A stretch of 64,000 nt of DNA, from contig JAYUHM010000234.1 in the NCBI GenBank assembly GCA_043766985.1, forward strand, positions 1 through 64,000, written 5' to 3'. Under the pieces are notes generated by a model. It did no database searches. It was not told the origin of the DNA and saw only the letters and a list, made by a program, of their open reading frames with translations. The position numbers and the translations under genes are program-made. Positions within the stretch are counted from its first letter, which is position 1, and each line of letters begins with the position of its first letter. This document shows, piece after piece, positions 42,423 through 52,055 of this stretch. The stretch is from JAAFIP01 sp043766985 (lineage in GTDB: Bacteria > Pseudomonadota > Gammaproteobacteria > Burkholderiales > Burkholderiaceae_C).

Positions 42423-43601
42423 TCACCCGCGCATTGCGCGCTCCGGGGTGCCGGGGCTGATGGCGCGCTGCAAATGGGCGGGCAGTGGCGAGCCATCGGA
42501 ATGCAGCACCAAGCTGGCTATGTGCTGACCACACAGTGCTGCAAAACTCAAACCGCGTGAGCCCATGGCGGTGCAGGCGTACAAGCCGGGATAGCTGGCA
42601 GGGGACACCGCGCCCACCCACGGCAAGCGCTCGCGCGTGGTGCAGCGTGTGCCCGCCCAGGCTTGCAGTTGGCCGCTGCCGTGCTGGGCCGCCAGCAGGT
42701 CGGCGGCAGCGGGGATGAGCCGCTGCAAACGCTGCAGGTTGGCCGCAATGCCTTGGGCGCTCACCCGAGGGTGCTGGGGCGTGTCGTGCTCATAGGTGGA
42801 GCCACTCAGCCATATCTGCGCGCCGTGGGGGCCCCAAGGTATAGCAGGGATAAAGTGGCCGTTGCCATTGATGGCGCAAAACTGGTTGTCTTGCGGCGCT
42901 GGCGCCATGCCATGGGAGGGGCGGTACTGCGCCAACTCGGGCAGCAGTGCGGGCCACAGCGCTTGCCACTGGGCAGTCCACGGGCCGTACAGCACTTGAC
43001 CGGCTACGGGGTGCAGTGGGGCGGCTATGGCTTGTGCGGTGGCATGGGGCACCTCGCTGGCACGCCCCAAGCCTGCCAACAATGCCTTGGCGGCGTAGGC
43101 GTTGGCCAGCACGCAGGCGTCTGCTTGGGCCAGCTCTGTGCCCACGGCGTCAAACGCTTGCCATACCGGCGCATGGCCCACGGCGCATTGCAGGCGATGC
43201 ACGTGCGTACCTGCGCTGACGGTGATACGTGGATGCGCCAGCCATGCTGCCACCAGCGCGGCGGGTTTGACCCAGGCGGCGTCGGCAAACCACTGGGCCC
43301 GTGGGCCGAGTTTGCCTGCGCGCTGCAGTGCACCGCAGCGCGACCAGTCTTGGCCGCCCACCAGCAAGGTGCGGGCGGCTTGGGTGGTTGCCGCCACACC
43401 CAAGCGGCTGAGCTGGGAGACCAGGCTGTCGTCGACCGAGTGGTGTGGTGCCATCAAAGCAACGGGCAAACCAGCCGATGGTGCCGTGCTGGCCACGGCA
43501 ACCGCGCTGGCCTCTAGCACCGTCACGTTACAGCCTTGCAGAGCCAGTGCGTGGGCCGTAGCGGCCCCCGCCAGGCCAGCACCAATAACTATGATTTTCA
43601 T
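42423..43601 (-). CDS. FAD-dependent oxidoreductase, MnmC C-terminal type
   Basis: About 392 residues beginning MKIIVIGAGLAGAATAHAL, with the Rossmann FAD site, APSAGLPVALMAPHHS and the late GSRGLSFAALCGQHIAS. It matches the C-terminal oxidase half of MnmC (tRNA wobble uridine modification), here without the methyltransferase half. The frame reaches back to 43697, but the FAD site needs the start at 43601. A weak repeat match (43591-43635) covers the start region. Confidence 0.82.
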   Translation of the reverse strand: MKIIVIGAGLAGAATAHALALQGCNVTVLEASAVAVASTAPSAGLPVALMAPHHSVDDSLVSQLSRLGVAATTQAARTLLVGGQDWSRCGALQRAGKLGPRAQWFADAAWVKPAALVAAWLAHPRITVSAGTHVHRLQCAVGHAPVWQAFDAVGTELAQADACVLANAYAAKALLAGLGRASEVPHATAQAIAAPLHPVAGQVLYGPWTAQWQALWPALLPELAQYRPSHGMAPAPQDNQFCAINGNGHFIPAIPWGPHGAQIWLSGSTYEHDTPQHPRVSAQGIAANLQRLQRLIPAAADLLAAQHGSGQLQAWAGTRCTTRERLPWVGAVSPASYPGLYACTAMGSRGLSFAALCGQHIASLVLHSDGSPLPAHLQRAISPGTPERAMRG

Positions 43602-43647
43602 AGCTGCTACCGCAATGCTATAAAGGGCAGCAAAGGTAGTCGACGGC

Positions 43648-43920
43648 TTATTCTGTGGGCGGCACGTAGCCTTGCACCGCGTCGGCACCGGCGCCAAAAA
43701 AGTGCGCTTCCATCTGGCGGGCCAGGTACTGGCGGGCGCGCTGGTCGGCCAGGTTCAGGCGGTTCTCGTTCACCAGCATGGTTTGCTGCTTCATCCACGC
43801 GGCCCATGCCTCTTTGCTTACCTGCTGCCACAGCTTTTTGCCCAGCTCGCCCGGGTAGGGCGGAAAGTCCATGCCCTCGGCTTCTTTGCCCAGTTTGATA
43901 CAGTTAACCATGCGTGCCAT
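43648..43920 (-). CDS. yggX: Oxidative damage protection protein YggX
   Basis: A 90-residue protein with MARMVNCIKLGKEAEGMDFPP, including the single Cys, and PGELGKKLWQQVS...WKMW-like WAAWMKQQTMLVNE. YggX limits iron-mediated damage and protects Fe-S clusters. The start at 43920 is preferred to the longer frame reaching 43977. Confidence 0.93.
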   Translation of the reverse strand: MARMVNCIKLGKEAEGMDFPPYPGELGKKLWQQVSKEAWAAWMKQQTMLVNENRLNLADQRARQYLARQMEAHFFGAGADAVQGYVPPTE

Positions 43921-44036
43921 GTTGGTGTCCTTCGTCTTGAATAGGAATAAAGTGATTACAAAATGTTCAATGCGCAAGCGAACCCTTGCGGGGTTTGCGT
44001 GTCCAATACCCGTATTGTCTCTTACCGGAAAACCTG

Positions 44037-44570
44037 ATGTTTAATTTTTGGAAAAACCTCACCCTCAGCAGCGGCGCTGGCCTGATAGCCCTGGCCTGCA
44101 TAGGCATGCTGGTTTTTGGCCTGTACCTGCAACATGTGGTTGGTTTGGAGCCTTGCCCAATGTGTATTGTGCAGCGATACGCTCTTATTTTAGTAGCAGC
44201 TTGTGCTATATTCTGTTGGGCTAGCGGCCTAAAAGCCTCTAAAAAGCAGGGTAAAAGTACCATGCAAGCCGTGTGGGCCGGCGTGGCCGTGCTGTTTGCA
44301 GGGGGCGGCGCCTTTGTAGCAGCGCGGCAGAGTTTTTTGCAGTGGTACCCGCCCGAGGTTGTGTCGTGCGGGCGCGACTTTTACGGCATGGTCGAGACCT
44401 TCCCCCTCAAACGCGCCATTCCGATGATTTTCAAAGGCGGCGGCGACTGCTCCAAGGTGGACTGGACCTTTCTAGGCGGCTCTATTGCCAACTGGTCATT
44501 TGTGGCGTTTGTGGGAATGGGCTTGGTATTGGTTACCTTGCTGCTCAGGCGCAGAGCGGCCGCGGGCTGA
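44037..44570 (+). CDS. dsbB: Disulfide bond formation protein DsbB
   Basis: A 177-residue inner-membrane protein of four segments. It has PCPMCIVQRY (first CxxC-type pair, residues about 40-49) and the second pair in VSCGRDFYGM and GGDCSKVDW. It re-oxidises DsbA with quinone. Segment 2, ALILVAACAIFCWASG, is encoded by a copy of the dispersed repeat at 44184-44236, so the repeat has supplied part of a membrane helix. Confidence 0.93.
   Translation: MFNFWKNLTLSSGAGLIALACIGMLVFGLYLQHVVGLEPCPMCIVQRYALILVAACAIFCWASGLKASKKQGKSTMQAVWAGVAVLFAGGGAFVAARQSFLQWYPPEVVSCGRDFYGMVETFPLKRAIPMIFKGGGDCSKVDWTFLGGSIANWSFVAFVGMGLVLVTLLLRRRAAAG
44184..44236 (+). repeat. Dispersed repeat copy, in dsbB
   Basis: TTTTAGTAGCAGCTTGTGCT, then ATATTCTGTTGGGCTAGCGG. 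In frame in a membrane segment. Confidence 0.9.
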
Positions 44571-44612
44571 GCGTTGCCTCGCGGCAAGCACACAGGCCCT
44601 GCTGCCAAGGGC

Positions 44613-45482
44613 TTACGCTTCGTCCACCACGGTATTGGCCAGCGTGCCAATGCCTTCAATCTCTACCTCAATGCGGTCACCCGCCTTCATAAACACCGGC
44701 GGTGTGCGCGCATAGCCCACACCAGACGGCGTACCCATGGCAATCACGTCGCCGGACTCCAGCGTCATCACTTCACTGAGCCAGCACAGGGTTTGAATCA
44801 CCGGGAACATCTTGTTGCCGGTGTTATCACTCTGCATGACCTTGCCATTCAGGCGCGATTCGATGTGCAAACCCGCAGCGCCAGCGGGCAGGGCGCTGGC
44901 AGGCACCATGCCGGGGCCAAAAGCGCCGGTGCCGTCAAAGTTTTTGCCAATCGTCCACTGCGTGGTTTTGCGCTGGTAGTCGCGCAGCGAGCCATCGTTA
45001 AAGCACGAGTAGCCAGCCACGGCTTGCAAGGCGTTGGCGGGTGTGAGGTGGCGTGCGCGTTTGCCGATGATGACGGCCAGCTCGGCTTCGTAATCCAGTT
45101 TGTCTGACACCCTGGGGCGCAGCATGGGGGCCTCATGCGCGATGAGGGACGAGCTGACGCGCAGGAAAAAGCTGGGGTAGGTAGGCGGTGCGTTGCCGCC
45201 TTCTTTGGCGTGTTCGGCGTAGTTCAGGCCCAGGCAGATGATCTTCCCGGGGCTATGGATGGGCATGAGCCATTGCACGGCGTTCAGTGCCAGGTGGGCC
45301 GAGGCGGGGGCTGATTGGGCGGCCTGCACTGCGCTGGTCATGGCGCTTTCGCCGAGCTTGATCAGGGCGAGCAGGTCGCGCGGCAAGACGGGTGCGGCGA
45401 TGCTCAGGTCGATCAGTTGCTTGGCTATGACAAAGCCGAGGCGGGGTTGGGAGTCATCGGGTTTAAGAAATTGGACAAACAT
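44613..45482 (-). CDS. Fumarylacetoacetate hydrolase family protein
   Basis: A 289-residue enzyme with KIICLGLNYAEHAKE, YEAELAVIIGKRARHL (metal-binding Glu-x-Glu), GYSCFNDGSLRDYQ and MGTPSGVGYARTPPVFMK, all normal for FAH-fold enzymes. The family cuts C-C bonds or isomerises keto acids in aromatic degradation. Substrate unknown. No partner pathway gene nearby. Confidence 0.92.
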   Translation of the reverse strand: MFVQFLKPDDSQPRLGFVIAKQLIDLSIAAPVLPRDLLALIKLGESAMTSAVQAAQSAPASAHLALNAVQWLMPIHSPGKIICLGLNYAEHAKEGGNAPPTYPSFFLRVSSSLIAHEAPMLRPRVSDKLDYEAELAVIIGKRARHLTPANALQAVAGYSCFNDGSLRDYQRKTTQWTIGKNFDGTGAFGPGMVPASALPAGAAGLHIESRLNGKVMQSDNTGNKMFPVIQTLCWLSEVMTLESGDVIAMGTPSGVGYARTPPVFMKAGDRIEVEIEGIGTLANTVVDEA

Positions 45483-45653
45483 GTTGATCGGATGATAAGT
45501 TGAAGGTCAATAAGCTTGTTGAGTATCAGGCCGCGCGCGGCAGGGGTTGATCGTAAAAACCCCTAGGTGTGCCGCAAAACGAATGCACAGGGGGTTGGGC
45601 TGCACTGGCGTTATTGCCTTTGCTGGGCCTGCTGGGCCTGCTGGAGCTGCGGC

Positions 45654-46418
45654 TCAGGGTGCGGGTGCGCTGATCCAGTCGGTGATTGTTTTTACCGCTT
45701 GCGCTTCCATGCCAATAAAGCCGTGCCAGTGCATGGCCTCGCATTCGTCGCCGCGCGGGTCGCTGCCGCCCCGCAAGATCAGCAGCTTTTTTACACGCGC
45801 TTCTTTCAAGCCGTCGATGATATTGCTCGCCTCGTGAGGGCGCGTTACTCTGCAACTGTCATTGGCGTGTGATACCACCAGCACGGGTTGGGTGATGTCG
45901 GCAATCCTCTGGCGCGGCACGCTGGTGGGCGTGTTGTAGGCGGTATACGCTGCGGTCAGCACAACGCCATCAACCTCAGCGCCCAAGGCTATGGCCGCCG
46001 CAGCTGCGGAGATGGTGCCCTGGCTGGTGCCCAGTAGCCACATTGGCAGGCCGTTACGCGCCTTGAGGTGGCGAATCACCGCCGCAATGTCTTGTACATG
46101 CTCGGCGCTGGCGCGTTTGGTCGGGTCAAGCTGGCGCATGTCGCTGGCGTTGCCGAGCAGAGCCACGTGAAACCCTGCCTGGGCAAAATAATCGCGGCTG
46201 CGAATCAAAAAATTGTTGGACTGCGGCGCGCCGCCCTTCAAACCAATGCCGCCCGCGCCGCCACTAAACAGCAGCAGATTGGCCTTGGCGTTGTCCCGCT
46301 GCATCCACCAATAGCCCGAGGTGATGCCAGAGCGGGTGCTGATGCTTACATAGTCGTCTGCTGCTGCAGCCAGGCTGCACGCCAGCGCTAAAGTAAATGC
46401 GAGAACCCGTTTGAGCAT
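45654..46418 (-). CDS. Secreted alpha/beta hydrolase-like protein
   Basis: A 254-residue protein with a signal peptide ending near SLAAAADD. The nucleophile elbow is GTSQG (about residues 129-133), followed by likely acid and His (HWHGF, about 229-233). It is an alpha/beta hydrolase of unknown substrate. It lies just after argA in the same direction, with a gap of 4 bases. Confidence 0.8.
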   Translation of the reverse strand: MLKRVLAFTLALACSLAAAADDYVSISTRSGITSGYWWMQRDNAKANLLLFSGGAGGIGLKGGAPQSNNFLIRSRDYFAQAGFHVALLGNASDMRQLDPTKRASAEHVQDIAAVIRHLKARNGLPMWLLGTSQGTISAAAAAIALGAEVDGVVLTAAYTAYNTPTSVPRQRIADITQPVLVVSHANDSCRVTRPHEASNIIDGLKEARVKKLLILRGGSDPRGDECEAMHWHGFIGMEAQAVKTITDWISAPAP

Positions 46419-46422
46419 AGGC

Positions 46423-47769
46423 TTAAAGCTTCTTCACCAACACCTGGCTCTTGCGGTCCCAGTTGTACTTGCGCTTACGCGCCTCGGGCAACCAGTCGGG
46501 GTCTACCTGCGCAAAACCGCGTTTGATAAACCAGTGCATGGTGCGGGTGGTCAGCACAAACATGCTGTCCAGCCCCGCAGCTTTGGCGCGCTGTTCAACG
46601 CGTTTTAGCAACTTTTCACCATCGCCTTGCGACTGCGACTGTGGCGACACCGTCAGCGCTGCCATCTCAGCGGTGCGCGCCTCGGGGTAGGGGTACAGCG
46701 CCGCGCAGCCAAAAATCACACCGTCGTGTTCGATGATGCTGTAGTTGGTAATGTCGCGCTCAATCTCGGTACGGTCGCGCTTGACCAAGGTGCCGTCGCG
46801 TTCAAACGGCTCGATCAGTTGCAGCACGCCGCCCACGTCGTCGGGTGTGGCTTCTCTGAGCGATTCGAGTTTTTCGTCCACCACCATGGTGCCGATGCCA
46901 TCGTGCACATACACCTCCAGCAGCAGCGCGCCGTCGGTGGCAAAGGGCAATATGTGGCTGCGTTCTACGCCACTTTTGCAGGCCTTAACGCAGTGCTGCA
47001 AATAAAACGCGGTGTCGGTGGGTAGCTGCGCGCTGGGCAGGGCGGCCAGCATTTTTTCGGCGGCAGCCAGCGGCAGTTCGGTGTCAATCGGGTTATCTTC
47101 ACTCAGGGGTTGAGAGGTGTCCAATGCCAGGCCGGGAATTTCCGTTAAAAATATCAGCTTGTCAGCCTGCAAAGCCGTGGCAACCGAGGTGGCCACTTCT
47201 TCCATCGTCAGGTTAAACGCCTCGCCCGTGGGGGAGAAGCCAAACGGCGACAGAAGCACCATGGCGCCCATGTCCAGCGTGCGCATAATGCCCGCCGTGT
47301 CTACCTTGCGCACCAGTCCGCTGTGCATAAAATCCACGCCATCCACAATGCCCACAGGCCGGGCGGTAATAAAGTTGCCGCTCATTACGCGTACCGTAGC
47401 GCCAGCCATAGGCGTGTTGGGCAGGCCCTGGCTAAACGCGGCCTCAATCTCGTAGCGCAGTTGGCCCGCAGCTTCTTGCGCGCAGTCCAGCGCCACGCTG
47501 TCGGTAATGCGAATGCCGTGCGAATATTTAGGGGTGTGGCCCTTGGCGGCCAACTGCTCATTTACCTGCGGCCTAAAGCCATGCACCAGCACAATCTTCA
47601 CGCCCATGCTCTGGATCAGCGCCAAGTCTTGCGCAATGGTCGTCAGCTTGCCCGCCGCTATCGCCTCGCCACACACCGCCACCACAAAGGTTTTGCCACG
47701 GTGCATGTGAATGTAGGGCGCAACAGAGCGAAACCAGGGAACGAAGGTGAAGTTGAAGACGGTGGACAT
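46423..47769 (-). CDS. argA: N-acetylglutamate synthase ArgA
   Basis: A 448-residue enzyme. Residues about 20-290 form an amino-acid-kinase domain (GKTFVVAVCGEAIAAGKL), and about 295-448 a GNAT acetyltransferase domain with VSPQSQSQGDGEKLL. This two-domain form makes N-acetylglutamate, the first step of arginine synthesis. Ribosome site not strong. Confidence 0.94.
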   Translation of the reverse strand: MSTVFNFTFVPWFRSVAPYIHMHRGKTFVVAVCGEAIAAGKLTTIAQDLALIQSMGVKIVLVHGFRPQVNEQLAAKGHTPKYSHGIRITDSVALDCAQEAAGQLRYEIEAAFSQGLPNTPMAGATVRVMSGNFITARPVGIVDGVDFMHSGLVRKVDTAGIMRTLDMGAMVLLSPFGFSPTGEAFNLTMEEVATSVATALQADKLIFLTEIPGLALDTSQPLSEDNPIDTELPLAAAEKMLAALPSAQLPTDTAFYLQHCVKACKSGVERSHILPFATDGALLLEVYVHDGIGTMVVDEKLESLREATPDDVGGVLQLIEPFERDGTLVKRDRTEIERDITNYSIIEHDGVIFGCAALYPYPEARTAEMAALTVSPQSQSQGDGEKLLKRVEQRAKAAGLDSMFVLTTRTMHWFIKRGFAQVDPDWLPEARKRKYNWDRKSQVLVKKL

Positions 47770-47966
47770 GCGGTTTTACTAAAAAATTAGGGCGGCTCAA
47801 AACAGACTAGCCTTAACTGTAACCTAGCTCTTTGTGTTGCACCATAAGCACGGGTGCCAGCGGCTAATTCCGACTGTTGCGTACGATTATTGCAAGGTAG
47901 GCCGCGCGCCCCGGCAAGCGCCGCCATAATTGGTCTTAACTAACAACACACAGATGGGGTGACAGT

Positions 47967-48869
47967 ATGAACGCAGGGGTTTTCAAGTCAATCATGCCAG
48001 CATGCGCGGCGCTGCTGCTCATTACCGGGTGCAGCTCCATGCCGCTGCCAAAAGGTGCCGCCAGCCAGGCTGAAGCCCTTGCGCTGTTAGAGCAATCACA
48101 GCAAGCACACGGTAAAGCCGCATTTGCGGCCATCAAAGACATCAACGTCAGCTACACTGGCAAGTGGTTTGACCTGATTACGCGTATTCAACCCGCCATC
48201 ACTGACACCGCGTTTCGCCAGACTTCGCAAGAGCGTATGCTGATGGGCGACAGCCTGATTGCACAAATCCACAGCGGCAAGGGTGGTGAAAAAACGGTGA
48301 TGGAAGACCGGCGCCAAGTAGCCATCTGGTACAACCAACAGCCGCATACCAGCCCAGGGCAAATGGCAGCGTCGCACCTGGTGCTGCATGCATACCAAAT
48401 ATTTTTATACCCCGCGTTTTATGTGCAGCGTGCTAGCGTGCTAGAACTGGCAGGGAGCAGTGTGGTGGGTGGGCGCGACTGCGACAACCTGCTGGCGGTG
48501 TTGCGCCCTAGCATAGGCAACTCGGTGGAGGACAAGGCGCTACTGTGCATTGACCGACAAGACAAGCTGGTGCGCCGCGTGTGGATCACGCTTGAAGGCT
48601 CTGAGCCCAGCAAGGGCGCGGTGGTGAGCGTGGTGCACGACAAATTTGTCGAAGTGGGCGGGGTAAAGTGGCCAACGCACTTTTATGAAACGGTGGTCAA
48701 GCCGTTTGCAGGCTTGCCAGCGCATGATTTTTCTTTGTCGGGCCTGGATATTAACCGTGGCCTGAGCAAAGCGGATTTTAAAGATGGCAAGTGGTCTGAC
48801 AAAGCGGCCAAGCCAGCGGCTACGCTGCCTACTCTCCCTACTCGGGATACTTATCTCTCGGTTGACTAG
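47967..48869 (+). CDS. Lipoprotein of unknown function
   Basis: A 300-residue protein with lipobox LLITGCSSM and a charged, soluble mature part. No family recognised. A long alpha/beta region with KAAFAAIKDINVSYTG and VEVGGVKWPTHFYETVV suggests a lipoprotein that binds lipid or sugar, but this is guesswork. It stands alone. Confidence 0.75.
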   Translation: MNAGVFKSIMPACAALLLITGCSSMPLPKGAASQAEALALLEQSQQAHGKAAFAAIKDINVSYTGKWFDLITRIQPAITDTAFRQTSQERMLMGDSLIAQIHSGKGGEKTVMEDRRQVAIWYNQQPHTSPGQMAASHLVLHAYQIFLYPAFYVQRASVLELAGSSVVGGRDCDNLLAVLRPSIGNSVEDKALLCIDRQDKLVRRVWITLEGSEPSKGAVVSVVHDKFVEVGGVKWPTHFYETVVKPFAGLPAHDFSLSGLDINRGLSKADFKDGKWSDKAAKPAATLPTLPTRDTYLSVD

Positions 48870-48894
48870 CGCGGCGAAAACACTGCCAGATCAA

Positions 48895-49866
48895 TTATTC
48901 GGCTTTGATATTGGCCGATTTAGCCAGCTGTGCGTAGCGTGCCAGATCGGTCTTGATCAGGTTGGCCAAATCGGTGGCGTTGCCGCTCAGTGGCTCAATG
49001 CCCGCCGTGGAGAGTATTTCTTTGGTCGCGGGGTCGGCCATCACTTTTTGCACATCGGCGTAGATGCGTGTCACCACGTCGGCGGGCATATTGGCCGGGC
49101 CCATCAGGGCGTACCAGATAGAGAAATTGAGCGGCTTGAGGCCTTGCTCCTCAAAGCTGGCGGCGTTGGGAAGCAGTGCGTAACGGCTGGCGGTAGACAC
49201 ACCCACCGCATTGAGCTTGTCCGATTTTACGTGCGGTGCCGCCAGATTGGCGCTCAAAATAGCCAACTGCACCTGGCCGCCCAACACATCAGTTAGCCCT
49301 GGTGCGCAGCCTTTGTAGCCCACATGCGCGGCACTTACCTTGGCCTGCTGCTTTACCAGCTCCATCACAAAGTGCTGCGGTGTGCCCTGGCCGCAGGAGC
49401 CGTAGTTGAGCGCGTTGGGGTTGGCGTTGGAATAGTTCACCAAGTCTTTGAGGTTCTTGATGTCGGTAGCCGGGTGCGCCACCAAGGCAATCGGCGTCAG
49501 GCCCAGCAGCATGATGGGTGTGAGGTCTTTTTCGGGCGAATAGTTCAGCTTGCCCGATACCGCAGGGTTGACCACCATGGTGCTGTTTTGCAGCAGAAGG
49601 GTGTAGCCATCAGCGGGTGATTTGACTACCGCCTCGGTGCCAATATTGCCCGAAGCCCCTGCGCGGTTGTCCACGGCAATGCCCTGGCCCCACAGCGTTT
49701 GCAGGCGTGCGCCTATCTGCCGCGCCAGCACGTCAGACCCGCCGCCGCTGCCATAAGGCACAATAATTTTGACAGGGCGCGAAGGGTAGGCCTGCGCCCA
49801 CGCGATAGAGGTTACGCAACTTGCAGCCAACACACTGGCATGTAAAAGTGATGATAATAATTTCAT
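48895..49866 (-). CDS. Bug/TctC-type periplasmic receptor
   Basis: About 323 residues with signal peptide ending near SIAWAQAYPSRP. It has PVKIIVPYGSGGGSDVLARQ and NRAGASGNIGTEAV, as in Bug proteins. It follows the class II aldolase gene after 2 bases, so the two are co-transcribed and may handle the same organic acid. Confidence 0.9.
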   Translation of the reverse strand: MKLLSSLLHASVLAASCVTSIAWAQAYPSRPVKIIVPYGSGGGSDVLARQIGARLQTLWGQGIAVDNRAGASGNIGTEAVVKSPADGYTLLLQNSTMVVNPAVSGKLNYSPEKDLTPIMLLGLTPIALVAHPATDIKNLKDLVNYSNANPNALNYGSCGQGTPQHFVMELVKQQAKVSAAHVGYKGCAPGLTDVLGGQVQLAILSANLAAPHVKSDKLNAVGVSTASRYALLPNAASFEEQGLKPLNFSIWYALMGPANMPADVVTRIYADVQKVMADPATKEILSTAGIEPLSGNATDLANLIKTDLARYAQLAKSANIKAE

Positions 49867-49868
49867 GA

Positions 49869-50588
49869 TTAAGCGGTTTGTAAAGTCAATTCTTGCACCC
49901 ACAGGTCCCACGCGCGCACCACTTGCCCTTCGGTAGACGCTTGTGCCAATGCGGCTTCCTCGTCGTTTAAAAAGTTAACATCGTCCAGTACGGCTGCCTG
50001 CAATTGCAGCTTGGCGTTCACCTCGGCGTATATGGCGCGGTATACCGCCAGTTCAATCGACTCCGCCACGGTGGTCGAGCCGTGACCGCGCATCAGCACG
50101 CAGGGGTGCTTGCCCAAGGCTTGCGCCAGCGAACGGCCAATGTTGGCATCGCGGATCAGCATGTCTGTGTTGCCATGCGCCTGCCGTATGTCAAACAAGG
50201 ACACCCCGGCGCCCAAAAAGCCGCTCATGTGAAAGATGGGCCGCAGCCGCTGGCCACTCACACCAAACGGAATCACACTTTGCGAATGGCTATGCACAAT
50301 CGACACCACATCGGGCCGCGCTTTGTAAATCTCGCTGTGGATAAACCGTTCCAGATACGGCCGCTGGCCCGACGTACTCGCGTCAGTACCGTCCATGTCA
50401 TAGGTTTGTATGTCCTGCGCCCGCACCAAGCCGGGCGCACGGTTGCACGAGAGTAAAAAATGCGCAGGCGACGCGCTGTGCCGCACACTGATATGGCCAA
50501 AACCATCCACTATGCCATGCTTGTACAGGATGTGGTTCGCGGTTACCAGCTTATCTATTAACGTTTTATCAGCTTGGGGTATTGTCAT
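49869..50588 (-). CDS. Class II aldolase/adducin family protein
   Basis: A 239-residue protein with GHISVRHS, a likely metal site in IVHSHSQSVIPF (His-x-His, about residues 105-116), and HVLMRGHGSTTVA-like CVLMRGHGSTTV. Class II aldolases use a metal to cleave phosphorylated sugars. It leads an operon with the Bug receptor at 48895. Substrate not known. ATG 50588 is preferred to the longer frame reaching 50627. Confidence 0.88.
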   Translation of the reverse strand: MTIPQADKTLIDKLVTANHILYKHGIVDGFGHISVRHSASPAHFLLSCNRAPGLVRAQDIQTYDMDGTDASTSGQRPYLERFIHSEIYKARPDVVSIVHSHSQSVIPFGVSGQRLRPIFHMSGFLGAGVSLFDIRQAHGNTDMLIRDANIGRSLAQALGKHPCVLMRGHGSTTVAESIELAVYRAIYAEVNAKLQLQAAVLDDVNFLNDEEAALAQASTEGQVVRAWDLWVQELTLQTA

Positions 50589-50704
50589 GCGGTGGTGCCT
50601 AATGCTTGTATACAGCAAGCATAGCACTGGCCAAAAATCGCAGCTTGCCCCACCCCATGCCAGGCCGAATCACTTTGGCAGTCACGCCCAACCGCCGCGC
50701 TCTG

Positions 50705-51061
50705 CTAGCGTGTGGGCACTGGCTCCCACCAGTGCGTGAAGGTAGGCTCCGCGCTGGTGCGCAGCGAGCGAAGGTATGCGGTGAGGTTTTGTATGTCAAG
50801 GGTTGTCAGCTTTGGATAGGCCGGCATGCCCTTTTCTTTTCCTTGGCGTATGGCTTCGCTGACGTCTCCAAGATCGGCGCCCTCGCGCCTGAAAGCGGGA
50901 CCCATGCCGCCTCCGCCGCGGCCACCGTGGCAGCCGTAGCAATTTTGCTCAAGGTAAACGCGCCGCCCCTCTTCAGCTGGGCCCAATGCCGATGCCATCG
51001 TTGTAGTCAGCACCAGGCCGAGGCCAGCCACCGATTGAAAAATTCTTAACTTGACTTGCAT
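50705..51061 (-). CDS. Small c-type cytochrome of the XoxF operon
   Basis: A 118-residue protein with signal peptide and one haem site, NCYGCHG (about residues 36-42), followed by GMGPAF. It is behind the XoxJ-like and XoxF genes in the same direction, so it is the likely electron acceptor of the alcohol dehydrogenase (in the place of XoxG). It is shorter than most XoxG proteins. Confidence 0.85.
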   Translation of the reverse strand: MQVKLRIFQSVAGLGLVLTTTMASALGPAEEGRRVYLEQNCYGCHGGRGGGGMGPAFRREGADLGDVSEAIRQGKEKGMPAYPKLTTLDIQNLTAYLRSLRTSAEPTFTHWWEPVPTR

Positions 51062-51110
51062 TTCAAACTCCTTTTGATGTCATGGTATTACCCGGCAGTT
51101 CAGGCACCGC

Positions 51111-52025
51111 CTATTGCCTAAGCGCAGCAACTGGCGCCTTGTCGATGAGAGGTACGCCAAAGGCTTCTAAAACCTGTCGGATTTCCCCGCGTTTGCGATC
51201 CAGTACGCCTTCCAGCTCCTCTTTGAATGGCGCGTCGTCGCGCCTTACCCCCAGCGACACATCGAAGGTAAACGGCAGCGGAACCCGATCAGCGCCTGCC
51301 GAGACCGGTACCACGGCCAGTTCGACCGGTTGCCGTTTGACGAAATACCCGGCGAACGGTCCCCATACGATAGCCACGTCAATCTCGCCGCTCGCCACAG
51401 CGTCGATGATTTTTCCGGATGGGCTGTCGGCCGTATCCAGCATGGAAAAGCCGACGACGTTGTTAGCGATTCCGCGGCGCGCCAGCGCATGCGCTGGAGG
51501 CAGGTTCGCGCCATCGTCGCCAAAGGCCTGCAAGCCGATCTTGATGTTTTGCAGCACCGGGTCATCAAACGAGCGCAGACCGTCCAGCTTCTTGTTCTTC
51601 GCGTACACAAAAACGTAAGTGGAGCTGTAGTAAGCCTTGGTCGTCAGCACGGGTTCGAACCCGCTTGGGACACCTATGATGAGGTCGCAGTGCTTCGCCG
51701 CGAGCGTCTGGCGTATGAACCCGCGGCGTTGTGGATGCCACGTGTACCTTACGGAGGCTTGCAGGTCGCGGGCGATGACGTCGGCAATCTTGTTTTCGAA
51801 TCCTTCAAGCTGCCGGTTCGAGAACGGGAAGTTGTCCGGGTCTGCGCACACTCGCAACTCCCGCACTTTATCCGCCGCGGCGGCTCCGCTCGACCACACT
51901 GCCACAGCCAAGGCTAGTGCGAACCATGGCAACCTGCGCGCGCTGCCAGAGTGACGCGATCCGCTAGGGGATTGCGTGACCCGCCTATTAATGCGGGTCG
52001 CAAAAAGTGTATGGGCGTCGCTCAT
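51111..52025 (-). CDS. XoxJ-like periplasmic binding protein
   Basis: A 304-residue protein with signal peptide (WFALALAVAVWSSGAAAA). The mature part has RVCADPDNFPFSNRQLEGFENKIA, GVPSGFEPVLTTKAYYSSTYVFVY and SGEIDVAIVWGPFAGYF, as in proteins found next to methanol dehydrogenases (MoxJ/XoxJ). They are thought to help the quinoprotein mature. It lies 30 bases after the XoxF stop. ATG 52025 follows AAAGG. Confidence 0.9.
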   Translation of the reverse strand: MSDAHTLFATRINRRVTQSPSGSRHSGSARRLPWFALALAVAVWSSGAAAADKVRELRVCADPDNFPFSNRQLEGFENKIADVIARDLQASVRYTWHPQRRGFIRQTLAAKHCDLIIGVPSGFEPVLTTKAYYSSTYVFVYAKNKKLDGLRSFDDPVLQNIKIGLQAFGDDGANLPPAHALARRGIANNVVGFSMLDTADSPSGKIIDAVASGEIDVAIVWGPFAGYFVKRQPVELAVVPVSAGADRVPLPFTFDVSLGVRRDDAPFKEELEGVLDRKRGEIRQVLEAFGVPLIDKAPVAALRQ

Positions 52026-52055
52026 GGTCACCTTTCGTCCAGTACTTGGGCAGGG

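Noticed and set aside
42663..43517. 284-codon plus-strand frame opposite the FAD oxidoreductase
   Set aside because: Gly/Gln/His-rich antisense shadow; the minus-strand gene has a complete FAD motif.
50604..50630. Terminator between cytochrome c and aldolase genes (ATGCTTG / CAAGCAT)
   Set aside because: A 7-bp stem without a T-run; too weak to call.
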